Positions 1 to 11,071 of a DNA stretch of 54,401 nucleotides are shown one piece after another. Numbering within the stretch: position 1 is the stretch's first letter; each line of letters opens with the position of its first letter. The translations under genes were made by a program, and so were the position numbers. The stretch is from Chromera velia (Eukaryota > Sar > Chromeraceae), in the NCBI GenBank assembly GCA_018398765.1, contig JAHBMJ010005611.1:1-54401 (forward strand), read 5' to 3'. The notes beneath the pieces were generated by a model. It had not been told where the DNA came from and made no database searches. It was given only the letters and a program-made list of their open reading frames with translations.

Positions 1-120
1 CTCCTTCTTTGCTACTCTCTGAGATACACCAGAGTCTTCCATGCTCTCTGGAGGAGGTTTGAGGAATTGTCGGCTCTGTCGGGGCTGCGGCCGGATACCG
101 AACTGAGCAGAGACATCTGA
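1..120 (+). CDS. C-terminal exon of an unidentified plus-strand gene (partial)
   Basis: Frame 1 is open from the left edge and stops at TGA 118-120, giving 39 residues that begin LLLCYSLRYTRVFHALWRRF and end with SRDI. The mix of hydrophobic, aromatic and charged residues and the GC-rich codons look like real coding sequence and differ from the A-rich repeat DNA that follows. No start or acceptor is visible, so the exon or its 5' part lies outside the window. I recognise no family. The first residues are hydrophobic and could be the end of a membrane segment, but this is inference from very little sequence. Confidence 0.45.
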   Translation, partial: LLLCYSLRYTRVFHALWRRFEELSALSGLRPDTELSRDI

Positions 121-1860
121 CTGCCTGTCTCTCTCTTCATCGGACGCCGGTACGAGGACGTTGTACAGTTTGGGACTGCGAAAAGAAAAGGAAGAGTTAG
201 ACAAGAATCGGGGATAACGAAGAAAAAATGTTGAATTGCTCCACGATAAATCCACGAGGCTATGAATTCTTGGGAGGTCAGGCAGCGGCAACTTCTGACA
301 GAACGGTGACAGTGCTCAAGCTAGGGCACGAAAAAATCACTTCATTCTCAATTATCTCTTCTCAGCGCAACGACCGATGGGGCGAAGATGAACGAACCAT
401 TGCCAATAATCAAGAAAAAATCGGAAGAGACTGCATGCAACAAAACGTCTTCAAAACAAGGATCACAGGAAGAGAATGAACAGAAAGAGAGAAAACAGCA
501 GAGGTTGGGATACAGCAGAAGCAGAAATAATCAAGAAAAAATCGGAAGAGACTGCGTGCAACAAAACGTCTTCAAGACAAGGATCACAGGAAGAGAATGA
601 ACAGAAAGAGAGAAAACAGCAGAGGTTGGGATACAGCAGAAGCAGAAACTGAAGAGAAAGGCATTCGGAGCCAAAAAGGGACGAGAAAAGAAACGCAGTG
701 AACGGTAAGCAGACACGTCAATTCATTCAGCTTCTCTGGACTGCTGGCGATGAGTAGAATCCGAAGCCCAACCGACCGATTCGAAGAAAAAAAAAACGAA
801 AGCCCGACAATGCACCGAGCAAGGGGCGATCGGCAGAACCAGACTCACCAGAGATATGCCATGAAATACTTCGTGCCAGAGGATTGATACCACTCGACCC
901 TGCAGCAACAAGGAAAGGAGGAAGAAGCAAGCATCAATACTTGAAGCAAGATACACAAGCCGCAAGGACCGCATTCCAAATGGAGGACACGTGGACGGGA
1001 GGGCAGGCAGAGAAAACAGAATTAGTGAGACCATAACTTGAAGGCAGGTCAAAAAGGAGCGGCAGGGATCGAAACTCCGGGAGTGGAATTTAAAAGTGAA
1101 CACGCAAATGGCAAGTCCAGAGCACTTAAGGGAGCCTGCTCGTTTTGGGAAAAGGGGAGGAGAGATGCGGAAGGAGAAACTGCAGTCAGTCAGGAGATGG
1201 TAACAAGAAAGAACTTTGCCGTCTCCCGCGCAGCTCATTTGTGTCATATTTCCCTTCCGCAGGTTCACTCACAGGGAACGTGATCTCGCTGCAGGTGCAC
1301 ACTTCAGAAGTAGCGGTGGTTCAAATATTGATGCTTCATTGTCGGGTGGGTTGGCATTCGCAGCAAAACTTCGATTCCCAAGGGAGACGCCGCTGAGAGG
1401 CCGGCGCAGAGACGGACTTCGTGAGAGTTTCCACATTGATTCATCGATTGATAAATTGAATGGCTGGCCTGCTACTCTCCTTCAAGGTTGCAAAAGTCAT
1501 TTGCACAATAATCTTTCACAGAAGTAGCAGGGCTCCTTAAGTCTCAGTGTGCATGAGTGAAGACAGAAGGATCATTGCATGATCGAATCTATGCAGATCG
1601 TGTCATTGTCAGATTGGTTTCACTGAGGGCTAAGTAAGTCCATACAGCAGCCCGCGGCCGGCCCGCGGGTGTCATTCATGCATCCATGCATGTGCATGCC
1701 TGCATGGGCCGCGCGGCGGCCGGAAGCGATATATGACTGCAACCTTTGTGGCATTGAACCTCTTGGAGCCTTTTGCAGCCTTCAGTGCGGCCGGTGAGTC
1801 CTCCAATTCTATTTCCAGGGCGCTTTTCAACTCGACATCTGCTGAAATGCGTCGGATTCC
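121..1860. other. Intergenic region without a recognised gene
   Basis: This stretch lies between the last exon at the left edge and the photolyase-family gene. It contains a 121-bp tandem duplication (separate entry), purine-rich DNA, and a GC-rich block at about 1650-1730 with small palindromes and TGCATG repeats just upstream of the first exon of the next gene. That block could be promoter or 5' UTR. Open frames here are short and mutually overlapping, with no recognisable motif. Confidence 0.5.
405..646. repeat. 121-bp direct tandem duplication, two copies
   Basis: The segment 405-525 is repeated almost perfectly at 526-646, both beginning AATAATCAAGAAAAAATCGG. Only a few substitutions are visible (for example ATGCAA versus GTGCAA and CAAAAC versus CAAGAC). 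The unit is not a multiple of three, so short open frames shift from copy to copy, which argues against a coding role. It looks like a recent local duplication. Confidence 0.9.
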
Positions 1861-1926
1861 ATGGGACCGTCACTGATCCTTCTCTTCGCAGTCTCGACTT
1901 CACTGGAAACCCGCAAATTACCTGAA

Positions 1927-4900
1927 ATGCCGTCTCCGTCTTCGTCTTCTGCCCCGATAGCTGTTCTATGGCTTCGAAGGGACTTGCGCCTCCATGACAA
2001 CCCAGTGCTTCACTTTGCAAGTACGGCGCTCCCTGGCTACCGAATTCTGCCCGTCTACATTCGAGCTCCCTACTCGGGGGAAGAGTATGGCGAGTTGGGG
2101 GAGGGCGCTGCGATGGGAGTCTGGATTCATGCGACGTTGAAGTCACTTGACACGGACATGCGAAGTCGATTTGGGAGTGGCATTTGTTTTCTTAGGGGTG
2201 ATTCTGTTCTGTCTGTGCTCGAGAGGGTCGTTATGAAGACAGGGGCGAAGACGCTTTTGTTCTCTCGCAGATACGACCCTGAAGCTGCTGCCTTTGAGGA
2301 GAAAGTTCAGAAAACTGCACGGGAGGAATGGAGGATCAAGACTAAGACATTCAACTCCCACCTGCTTTATGAACCTTCTGAAGTCGCGGATCGACTTCGC
2401 GCAGGCTACTCGAGTGGGCATTTCGGAACGCTGATGCCGTTTGTAAGGTCAGTCGGTAGATTAATCTTCCGAGTCTCTTGCATGCAGTCAAAGTGTGTGG
2501 CTTGTTCAGCGGTGGGGGCCGACCAGACAGGGCGCAGTGTGAAGTGAATAAGGCCAGACTTGTGGGAGCAGGGCGGCGATCATCCAGGCATTCGATCATT
2601 TTTCTCTGATTTTTTTGTGAATCTCTCTACCTCTCCCTGTTCCACCTTTCTGCAGGACGTGCAGATCAATAAGAGCTCCTACCCGCCCCCTCCCGCCTCC
2701 CTCCTCCCTGAATGTCATGTCTGGAGAAGACGCGAACCTCTCCGAGACATCCAGTCTCGACGCTCTGGATTTTCTTCCCCTTAACTGTCCCTCTCCTTGG
2801 CATCTGAAGTTGTTGGCGTCTTGGGATGCGGGGGAAGCAGCGGGACTGCATCAGATGAAGTTGTTTGTCGAGAAGGACCTTCAGCACTATGAACGCGATC
2901 GTTCAAAGGCTGACAAGCCAGTTGTGTCCAAATTGTCCCCGTACATCGCAGTGGGATGCCTCTCCCCTCGAGAGCTCTACTGGGCAGCTTCAGACAAATT
3001 CCGTCCGGGGGATTCGGAATTTTCCAAAACATTTGACCGTCGTCTCTTCTGGAGAGACCTAGCGTATTGGCAACAGAGTCTGTTCGGACCTCTGTACGGT
3101 CGGAGTATCAGGGGGCACTATGATGAGGGTATGCAGTGGAGTGAGGAGTCTGCAGTGCGTCTGAAGGCCTGGAAGAGGGGGAAGACCGGGCTCCCTTTGA
3201 TTGACGCTGCCATGAGGCAGCTGTGGGAGACAGGATGGATCCAGCAGAATGTCCGCATGGCTGTGGCCAGCTTTCTGACTGAATATCTCAATGTAGACTG
3301 GAGAGAGGGGGCACGGTGAGTGCACATAGATAGATATTCTCAATGTAGACTGGAGAGAGGGGGCACGGTGAGTGCACATAGATAGATAGATTGAGAGAGA
3401 GAGGACTGCTGAGGGGAGGGATTCTTTGAAGGGAGTTGACTGGCTGACTGACTGACTGATGACTTGCTGATGTCCGATCGGACGCTCGAATATGCACTGA
3501 CCTGACCGACCTTGTCAGAAACAGATGAGGCAGTGCATTTGGATCTTCGATTCCCTCCCTTTTTCTGATCCTCTCCAAAGTTGCACCACTCACGTGTGTA
3601 CACGCACTGATTGAGTGCATGCAGGTGGTTCCATGACACTTTGATCGACTGCGACGAGGCCATCAACGGGATGATGTGGCAGAACGCAGGCAGGTTAGTC
3701 ATGCAGTCAGTCGGTCAGTCGGTCAGCGTGTGTTTTCATGCTTTGGTTTTTCTTGGGTGAAGATTTTGCTTTCGCTGTGTCTATGTGAACGTGTGGTCGT
3801 GTGTGAGGGCGGGTGCGACGCTCGCGGTGGCGTGTTGAGTTTTTTGTTTTTTTTTCGCAGAGTCAGTGGACGAGTGGATGGAGTGTGTGAGTGTGGGATT
3901 GGTGCGATGCGCGCATGCAGGGCTGGTCTTGATCAGTGGAACTTCCACATCCATCCGGTGACGTCTGCGAGGTCCTCGGATGCATCTGGGCAGTTTGTAC
4001 GTTCGTGGGTCCCTCAGCTTGCGAAGCTTCCAACGAAGTTCGTGCACGCCCCGTGGGAAGCAGACCCTTATGCTTTGAGGACAGCGGCAGTACAGCTGGG
4101 GCGTTCTGGGTACCCCCTGAGGGTCGTGAGGGACCTGGAGGAGGAGCGAAAGTAAGTCAGTCGACTAAATTGAAGTGCGGGATGGGGGGGACCGCACAAG
4201 GGCAATGAAGGTCCGAACCTTTGAACTGCCTGCAGTTTGTGATTCCTTGAAGGGGGCTGGTTCCTGGAGATTGAGAAGAGAAAACGTTGATTGATCTGTT
4301 TCAGATGATGAACTTCAGTGATTTGTTTGTTTTGCGTTTTATTGGTTCTCTCTCGTTGAGACTTCGGTCTTTTCCGGCTTGGTGCGACCTTTTTTCGATT
4401 TTCTCTCATTTGAAGCACTCTTCCTCTGGTGTGAAGAACTCTTTTTTTGACTTCCAGCACTGTCTTCTTCTTGTCTGCCCGTCACATCTCTGGCTGGTCA
4501 TCATCAGTGGATTGTCGTAGTGTTGTTCTCACTGTCTTGCCTTGTGTGTGCCTGCCTGCCTGCCTGCCTGCAGGAAAACAACGAAGGCGGTCCAAGAAAT
4601 GCAGCGGCTGGCTGGCCCGAGCACGAAGAATGCCGCTGGGTAGGTGAGAGAGAAGAGGGGGGGGAAGAAAAGGTTCGGATGAGGCTTGCAGCGGTTCTGG
4701 TGTGCTTCACTGTACACTGTATAAAAATTGAATTCCGTACGTGCGGGCACATTTAGATCTTCGGCCTGTGAGGGGGCTCGCTCTATCACTTAATGGATGG
4801 ATTGATGGACGGATGGATCGTTCCCCGTAGACATCACCGTGAGGTGCACCTGCACGCTTCTTTCCTTTTTCGCAGTCACTCAAGATTGCGTCCTTCTCCA

Positions 4901-4927
4901 GTGCACGGCAATGCGTCCTCTGCATGT

Positions 4928-4982
<55 letters not shown>

Positions 4983-4990
4983 ATATACAC

Positions 4991-5036
<46 letters not shown>

Positions 5037-6210
5037 TTTTTTCCTTTTACACACTTAGACATTTACACACTTGCATTATATCGGCTGAAACCTCCGTGAA
5101 ACTGCGCGCTGTGTAAATCTGCCTGCTTTTTGGATGTCTCTGTGTGTGGAGGGGAGCAGGAGGGCCGTCAAGGCAAGTAGAAACCGTACATGCATGCATT
5201 CGTTGACCCAGGTTTTTCAAACACATTCCTGCATCCATCGTGTCTTCCCGCTCTCTTTTTTGATAGCGAGTCGGTCATCATCGATTTCTCGCGCTTTCAG
5301 TCTCTTCGTTACGGCGAGGGATGGTTGACAAGCTCTTGTCCCCCAGATTCGCATTTTTCTTTCTCCTTCCTCCCTGCACGCATGCAGGTACGACTTGATT
5401 TCCCTTCCTGACGGCCGCAACACGCACGTGTTCACTCGGAGAGACCTCAGACTGCAGTGGGGAGGGGACGGGAGCCCTGCTCCTTTCTCTTCAGATGGAC
5501 AGAGAGGGAAAACGAAGGAGGGGGCGGGAGGAGGTCAGGCAGACAGTCCAAAAAACATCGAGGACCATCTGATTGAAGGTGCAGGTGGAGCAGGAAGAGG
5601 AAGAGGGGGCAAAAGGGGAAACCAGCAGTCTTCATCTTCTTCCGCAATCCGGGGGGGGGTTCGAGGGGGCTCTAGCAGAGACCGCGGAGGGACACGCTCT
5701 CCCTCTCCGAAGAGACTCCAGCAGACAAGTCTGAAGGCATGGCTCAAATCGTCCCCCCAACCGTCTCCTGATGCCGATGTCAATGAGACCTTCAGACAGA
5801 CTTCAGATATGCCTACGGGGGTGTCTTCATCCTCTCGCTCTTCTGGAGCGGCCGCTTCTGCCGCTCCCGTGTCTAGCAAAGCAAATCCTTTAGCTGTCTC
5901 ACAGAAAAGAGGTACTGAGAAGAAACATACTTCCACTGTAGACTCCGGTGAAATGCAGGTGGGTAGACAGAGACGGGCAGCCCCCCAAGGAGAATCTAGG
6001 GAGGGAAGGAGGCCCGGTGAGGGGGCTGCAAAATCCCTCAGGGCGACAGGAGGAGGAGGGGGGGGGAACGGAAGTGCTAGTGCAGAGGGGGCATCCCGAC
6101 GCACGGGGGGATCAAGATGGGGTCGCAGAGGTCCCTCAAGTGCGGCAACAGAATCCTTTCAAGCGGAAGAGAAAGGATCCAACGATATTGTCATGATAAA
6201 TATTGATTGA
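1927..6210 (+). CDS. Cryptochrome/photolyase family flavoprotein with long disordered C-terminal tail
   Basis: Six exons: 1927-2447, 2656-3315, 3625-3693, 3921-4151, 4574-4639, 5388-6210 (2370 nt, 789 aa, phases consistent at every junction). The family comprises FAD-binding blue-light receptors and light-driven DNA repair enzymes. Visible: the N-terminal antenna-domain motif VLWLRRDLRLHDNP (residues ~13-26), RRYDPEAAAFEEKV and FNSHLLYEP typical of class-I-like members, then the FAD-domain blocks SKLSPYIAVGCLSPREL (~265), DAAMRQLWETGWIQQNVRM, GMMWQNAG and GLDQWNFHIHP (~418-428). The conserved core ends near residue 540; exon 6 adds ~250 residues rich in Gly, Arg, Ser and Pro. An in-frame Met at 1861 would add 22 residues (MGPSLILLFAVSTS), possibly an organelle leader. 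I cannot tell photolyase from photoreceptor, nor assign a subclass. Several introns carry simple repeats. Confidence 0.9.
3286..3389. repeat. 52-bp tandem duplication spanning an exon end and its splice donor
   Basis: Bases 3286-3337 and 3338-3389 are near-identical. The unit holds the last 30 nt of exon 2 of the photolyase-family gene (encoding NVDWREGA), the donor GGTGAGT and about 20 nt of intron ending in GATA repeats. Both copies keep an intact donor. Use of the second donor would carry a TAG stop into the mRNA just after the first donor, so the first copy is taken as functional. Confidence 0.9.
4930..5034. repeat. (CT)n and (CA)n microsatellites in intron 5 of the photolyase-family gene
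   Basis: A ~50-bp CT run (4930-4982) is followed almost directly by a ~40-bp CA run (4994-5034), inside the 748-nt intron between exons 5 and 6. Similar paired CT/CA tracts recur in other introns of this window. Confidence 0.9.
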
Positions 6211-9200
6211 GAACATGGACCCCCCACTCTGTATTTGTGTGTGTGTGTGTGTGTGTGTGCTGGCTCCCTTTGGTCCGGTTGAAGGCCGGGAAGCAGTGAG
6301 GAATCATTTGAAGTTCTTGCAGTCTGTTGATACGCATTCAAGGGCAGCCTTGCAGAAAAACAACAATTTGTGGGGGCAAAATGAGAGAGGCGGAATGTTC
6401 AGGTCTGCACCTCATGGCAAGATGATGTTGAAAAAGAAGCCAACTTCGGTGGAATATATTGATCCAGTGAATCAAGTTCTGGATGTTCGAAAAGAGGGGG
6501 CAGGGGATGGTGATGGAACGCTGACTGGTCGACCCATGTCGAGGGAAAACGGCTGAACTAACTGCCGTTCCTCCTGAAATCGACCACTCGACGTCCACGT
6601 AGTGACTTTGCAGTTGCATGGGTGGTAGAAGCCCTCAGAACGAAGTGCAGTTTGAGGTAGATGGTGAAGTCGATGTTGATTTACTTCTCCTTTTAGATTC
6701 TGACAGAAACCGGCCGCAGTGGTCTCTAAAGTGGTCTTACTAGCCAGCCGAAGATGGATGCATTTCCTGCTCAGCAGGCGTACAGAAAGGCGAAGTTGGT
6801 ATGCAACTTGATTCATTCCAAAAAGTTCATAAAATCCAGAGTAGTGAGAGTAGAGGAAAATTATCATCCGATGACTGCAAGTTGACACATTCAAACCCTA
6901 GTTCAAACCGTAACAATAACAATTTTAAAATACATTTGGTTCGGCTTATGAGTTCTAGATTCTAGCTTAGATGTCAAAATTGAACTCACACTACCTTAAT
7001 TTTTAGTTTTCGTCACCATCTAGGTCACCATCAGCGTCGCCTCATACTTTAATTTCTTCCGTTACCTACTAGTACGTATACAGGCTACCGCTGTATTTGT
7101 TCAAGTTCCTATTTGTTGTAATCATCAATCATATAATGAACGAAAAAAACTTAAAAAAAAAAAACTAAATCAAAAAACAAAGAACGAATACTAAACAAAT
7201 ATAATCCAGACGTATCCAGACGTCCACCTAATTTGTGACTTAAACGTCCATCAACGTCGATCGACTATCTTAGAACGGATTTTTCAATGTTGGCCGCGCC
7301 TGAAACAACTGTTTCAAGACTGTCTACGTCTTTGCCACAACCGTTTCAAGTCTAGCTCAAACTGACTGCGCCTTTGGTGCGGTACGTACTTTTAAGTAAG
7401 GCCGTGCCTTTGATGCCGGCGTTCAAGCTTCAAGTCGATCTGGCTGCGTCTATTAGAGTCTATAGCGCGGCGTTTTACGGCGTTTGACGGCGTTTTGTTC
7501 AGAGCTACTGGAAGCCCTCAGAATAAATAAAGGGAAGTGGTGCTAGTCAGTCTTCAGAGAGGCTCTAAGATAGTCCTGAGTGTCTGAAGATTCAGTAGTT
7601 GGGTTCAAAAAAGTTTAATCTATGGCGCTAGCATTGATCTAGGGGTTGATCGCTTATCAATCGATTTCACGTCAATATCGAGTGCAGATGTTTGCGTTTT
7701 TGCTTAAGTTTGGAGGTTGGCTTCAGAGAGGCAATTCTGATGGTGTCGGACCTCCCGAGATGACCGATGACCTCGGAGGTCCTCTTGAGAAAATCTGGAT
7801 TTTAATTTTTTCTTGCGTGATCCGATTTTGCACATGCGACAGTCCAACAAGACCGGGCGCTTATTCGACTTTAGAGCCGAATAATCGTCGCACTTAAATT
7901 TAAATTTAGACCTCACAGAAATCGACTGGGCATAATCAGATATTCTGATCACATAAGCTTGGACCGTGTGGTATTCGAGTACTTCGATTTCAGACCGCAC
8001 ACTATTTGGTTTTCGGCCTGGCGGTTAATATTCAAATTCAGACCACGCTGCGGTCCACGCACTATTCGACGTCTCGATTTCTGACCACGCTTTTTTTTTT
8101 TCTTCGATTTTAGACTGGATCTTATTTGGTTCTATCGATTTTAGACTGCACTTTATTCGGATGCATATAAATTTTAGAATTCTACCGATGGTGGGACTCG
8201 AACTCGGGATCTTTCGATCCGAGCCTCTCGTCCTAACCACAACGCCCTGGAGGCTGGATCCTGACTTAAAGATCGTTTTTGTCTGGTTCTTGTCTTTTCT
8301 TGGCTTTTTGTATCTTTTTATCTTTCTTTTTAGTCAGTTCGTGTTGTTTATTTATCTTTCTAAAGTGCACTTAAAGAGTTAAAATTCTTTATATCTTTCT
8401 TATCATTTTCTAACACTTTTCTCTACTTTCCATTTTGTTTTCTAATACTTTTGTCGTTACTTTCTAATGTTTTTTCTATTATTTTTCTTTCTTTAATCTT
8501 TTTCTTTAAACTTCATTTTCTTATATGTCTAGACTAGTACATAGCAGTTTCAAGTTTACTAAAACATGAAGAGAGTTTATAATAGTTTGTAAAAAAGAAA
8601 AAAAAATACAGAATACTACACGACAAAAGACATTTTTACAAACTTTGAGAGTTAACATTTTGAGTTGCTTTGGTGGTCCCTTGTAAAATTCTAAGCTTTT
8701 CTAGAAAATTTCGGCCGGAGGTTGCATGAGCTTTTGAAAACCGATGATTGAGGGTTTTTTCATGCATGCCGCGTCCCCATATTGAAAGCCTCCAGCAAAT
8801 TTAAGGTTGTCCCGTATGATTTTTTTTGCAGACGTCCGTGCGTCCCATAAGAAATTAATTTTTCACGCGGCCTTCAATTGTGCGTGCGTCAAACAAAATT
8901 TTTGGCATGCAGGGCAGAATGGGTCGAGAATCCACCTTTCTCAGAGAGTCAGACTCGCGAAATTCCTCGCAACAGAAACATCCAATTGCTTCCACGAACC
9001 CCTTAAACACAAAATTGAGGCTTGATGTGTTGTGGGCTGACTTGTGCTTGACGAAAACGTCTGCTGGGATCGACTTTGCAGCACCAGAAACGCGATTTGG
9101 TGCCGTTCTTTGTGTGCCGTCTCCTTCGCTCTACTGAAACCTTCATCGTCTGACTCGTGCTTTGTCCCGTCGAATTGAAGGAGCACTTCCTTGTCCAGTT

Positions 9201-9276
9201 GGCTGACTGATCTTTCAGTGGTTTTCCAGACGGGACTCCCTTCCTCACTGTCGGAAAGTCAAAGCAGCAGGTGAAA
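6211..9276. other. Intergenic, largely AT-rich DNA; no gene recognised
   Basis: A (TG)n tract at 6236-6260 follows the photolyase-family gene. From about 6890 to 8800 the DNA becomes AT-rich with many stops in all frames. It contains repeated short phrases: CGGCGTTTTACGG variants near 7470-7500, and a degenerate CGATTTNAGAC phrase repeated between 7890 and 8150. A tRNA-like segment lies at 8182-8246. This looks like old transposon or satellite-derived sequence. The last few hundred bases before 9277 are more balanced and are probably promoter/5' UTR of the CKS gene. Confidence 0.5.
8182..8246 (-). repeat. tRNA-like (SINE-type) fragment
   Basis: On the minus strand an A-box-like GTGGTTAGGAC (8230-8240) is followed at tRNA spacing by a B-box-like GAGTTCGAGTCCC (8193-8205). 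The CTCGGATC GAAA GATC.CCGAG stretch between them can fold as a hairpin. The T-stem and acceptor stem do not pair well, so this is not a convincing functional tRNA. A tRNA-derived SINE head or tRNA pseudogene is the best reading. Confidence 0.4.
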
Positions 9277-11071
9277 ATGCCGCACTATCCGGAGCAGATT
9301 GAGTACTCTGAGAAGTACAACGATGACACTCATGAATACCGGTCCGTCGGAGGGTCTCCCTTTCTTCCATTCTCCCCACTTACTTAACATGACTGCCGTT
9401 TCTTTCTTCAAGTCAAAGAAAAGCTCGGCCATTGCGTATGTGCCATTTCGTCTGTGTTATTGCGGCCGTTTGTGTGTCTTTCGGCATCCTCGCATTCCTC
9501 CACGTTGCTTTGAGTTCAACGAGTAATTCGGCCTTCATTCTATTTGTATACTCTGATTCTTGTTTGAAAATAGCCGTCGTCTGAGAGAATCCATCCCCCT
9601 GCCACCTAGCACCCTGAGTAGCTCCGTGGTCTATCGTCGACGGTTCTGTAGAGTCCTGTGTTGCCTCTCGACCTGTGTGTACGTGTGTGCGTTATTTTGG
9701 ACCTCTGCCTTTTCCCGGTTTCGCTTTCTCCATGGTCTCTCTGCTTTTTCATCGTGTCTCTTGCTCTCACGGTCCCCCATTTCTCGAGGGCTGCCACCGC
9801 TCTTTAACTTCTAACTTCGACAGTTGGAAGACACACGAGCTAAGAACCTCACAAGCCGTTTGACTCTTTCTTCTCCTCTCTTTGTTGTCCTTCTTGCTGT
9901 CTCTGTGCCGATGCAGCCACGTGATCCTCTCCAAGCCGGTCAGTCAGAATTCTCCTTTCGATCCCGCTTCCAAATGGTGTTTCCAATTTTGTCGCATGAA
10001 GACAAACTTTTGTTAGACCTGAGCACAAAAGTGCATCAATAACACCAAGATGAGTACTGCTTTCCTTGCGAATGACCAGGATCGAAGGTTGCCTTTTCCT
10101 TCTTACCCTCCCATCGTGACTCCGAAAACTGCTCAGTGATGATATCCCACCAGGCTTTTGATTAAAAAAAAAGACGGAACACGGAAGGCAGGCATGCAAG
10201 CAGGCAGGTAGAGAAAACGGGGGAAAAGCAAGGGAGCCGACGAAGGATCTAAACAAGCTTGGAAGAGGTCTTTCCATGAAAGAGCGCGACAGTGACGAGC
10301 AGTCAGCCAGCCACATGGGGACGGCCAGACAGACAGACAGAGACAGAAAGAAAGGAAGGAAGAAAGGAAGGAAGCAAGGAAGGATTTTTTTGACAGGAAG
10401 AAAAAAACAAACTGAGAAAGAAAGTCGCAGAGACCGACGCAGAGAGCCGCAAGGACGGACGGACACACAGACGGACACAGATCGATAGGCAGGCACATCG
10501 ACAGACGCAGACAGGCAAACAGACACCAATAGATGCAGAAAGACTGTAACAGAAAAGGGAGAGAGGAAGAAAGAAAAACGAGAAAAAGGAGAGGAAGGAA
10601 GGAAGGATGGAAGGCACGCATGAAGAAATAAACAAGGATTTTTCGATTTAAAAAAAAAGCATGTGAGGAAGAAAAGTAAAGAAAGAAACAAAGCAAGAAG
10701 CAAAAGAACAAAGAAAAAAGAGAGCGTTTGTTGTCAGCCCCACTCACTTCTCAGACTGAATCAAGAGTGGAACCGACCGCAGCCCTTCATCTCAATCACG
10801 CGGATTGGAGTCTCAACACTTGCTCTGCTTTCCTGCCTAACTTCATACACGAGCAATGCAGGTCGCGAAGAAGCTCCACGCCCTGCAGGCAAGCAAGTCA
10901 AAGTCCCAGCAGCTTCTCACAGAGGACGAGTGGAGAGGCCTGGGGGTCCAGCAGAGCCGCGGCTGGATGCACTACGAGATTCACCGCCCGGAGCCCCACA
11001 TTCTCCTCTTCAAGAGGCCTCTGGGGACGGATCCGGTCACGGGACTGCCCCCGGGTGCGGTCCCCAACTGA
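9277..11071 (+). CDS. CKS1: Cyclin-dependent kinase regulatory subunit (CKS family)
   Basis: Three exons, 9277-9341, 9917-9938 and 10862-11071 (297 nt, 98 aa). CKS proteins bind the CDK C-lobe and phosphorylated partners and are needed for cell-cycle progression. The spliced protein shows the family blocks in order: [17 protein letters not shown] (exon 1), HVILSKP (exon 2), [18 protein letters not shown] and [18 protein letters not shown] (exon 3). The anion-pocket residues (Arg of EYR, the SRGW segment) and the HxPEPH hinge are present. The loop between HVILSKP and LLTEDEW is longer and more polar than usual, and about 17 residues follow the last core strand. Exon 2 is a 22-nt microexon whose phase and residues are required by the family alignment. 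Intron 2 (923 nt) is a low-complexity purine-rich tract in its second half. Start chosen at MPHYPEQ. Confidence 0.95.

Noticed and set aside
5535-6104. 189-codon minus-strand open frame opposite the photolyase-family tail
   Set aside because: Pro/Leu-rich complement of Gly/Arg-rich coding sequence; the plus frame continues directly from the conserved core.
9849-10703. 284-codon minus-strand open frame across CKS1 intron 2
   Set aside because: Low-complexity Phe/Leu/Ser/Cys sequence from a purine-rich intron, overlapping a firmly supported CKS1 exon on the other strand.
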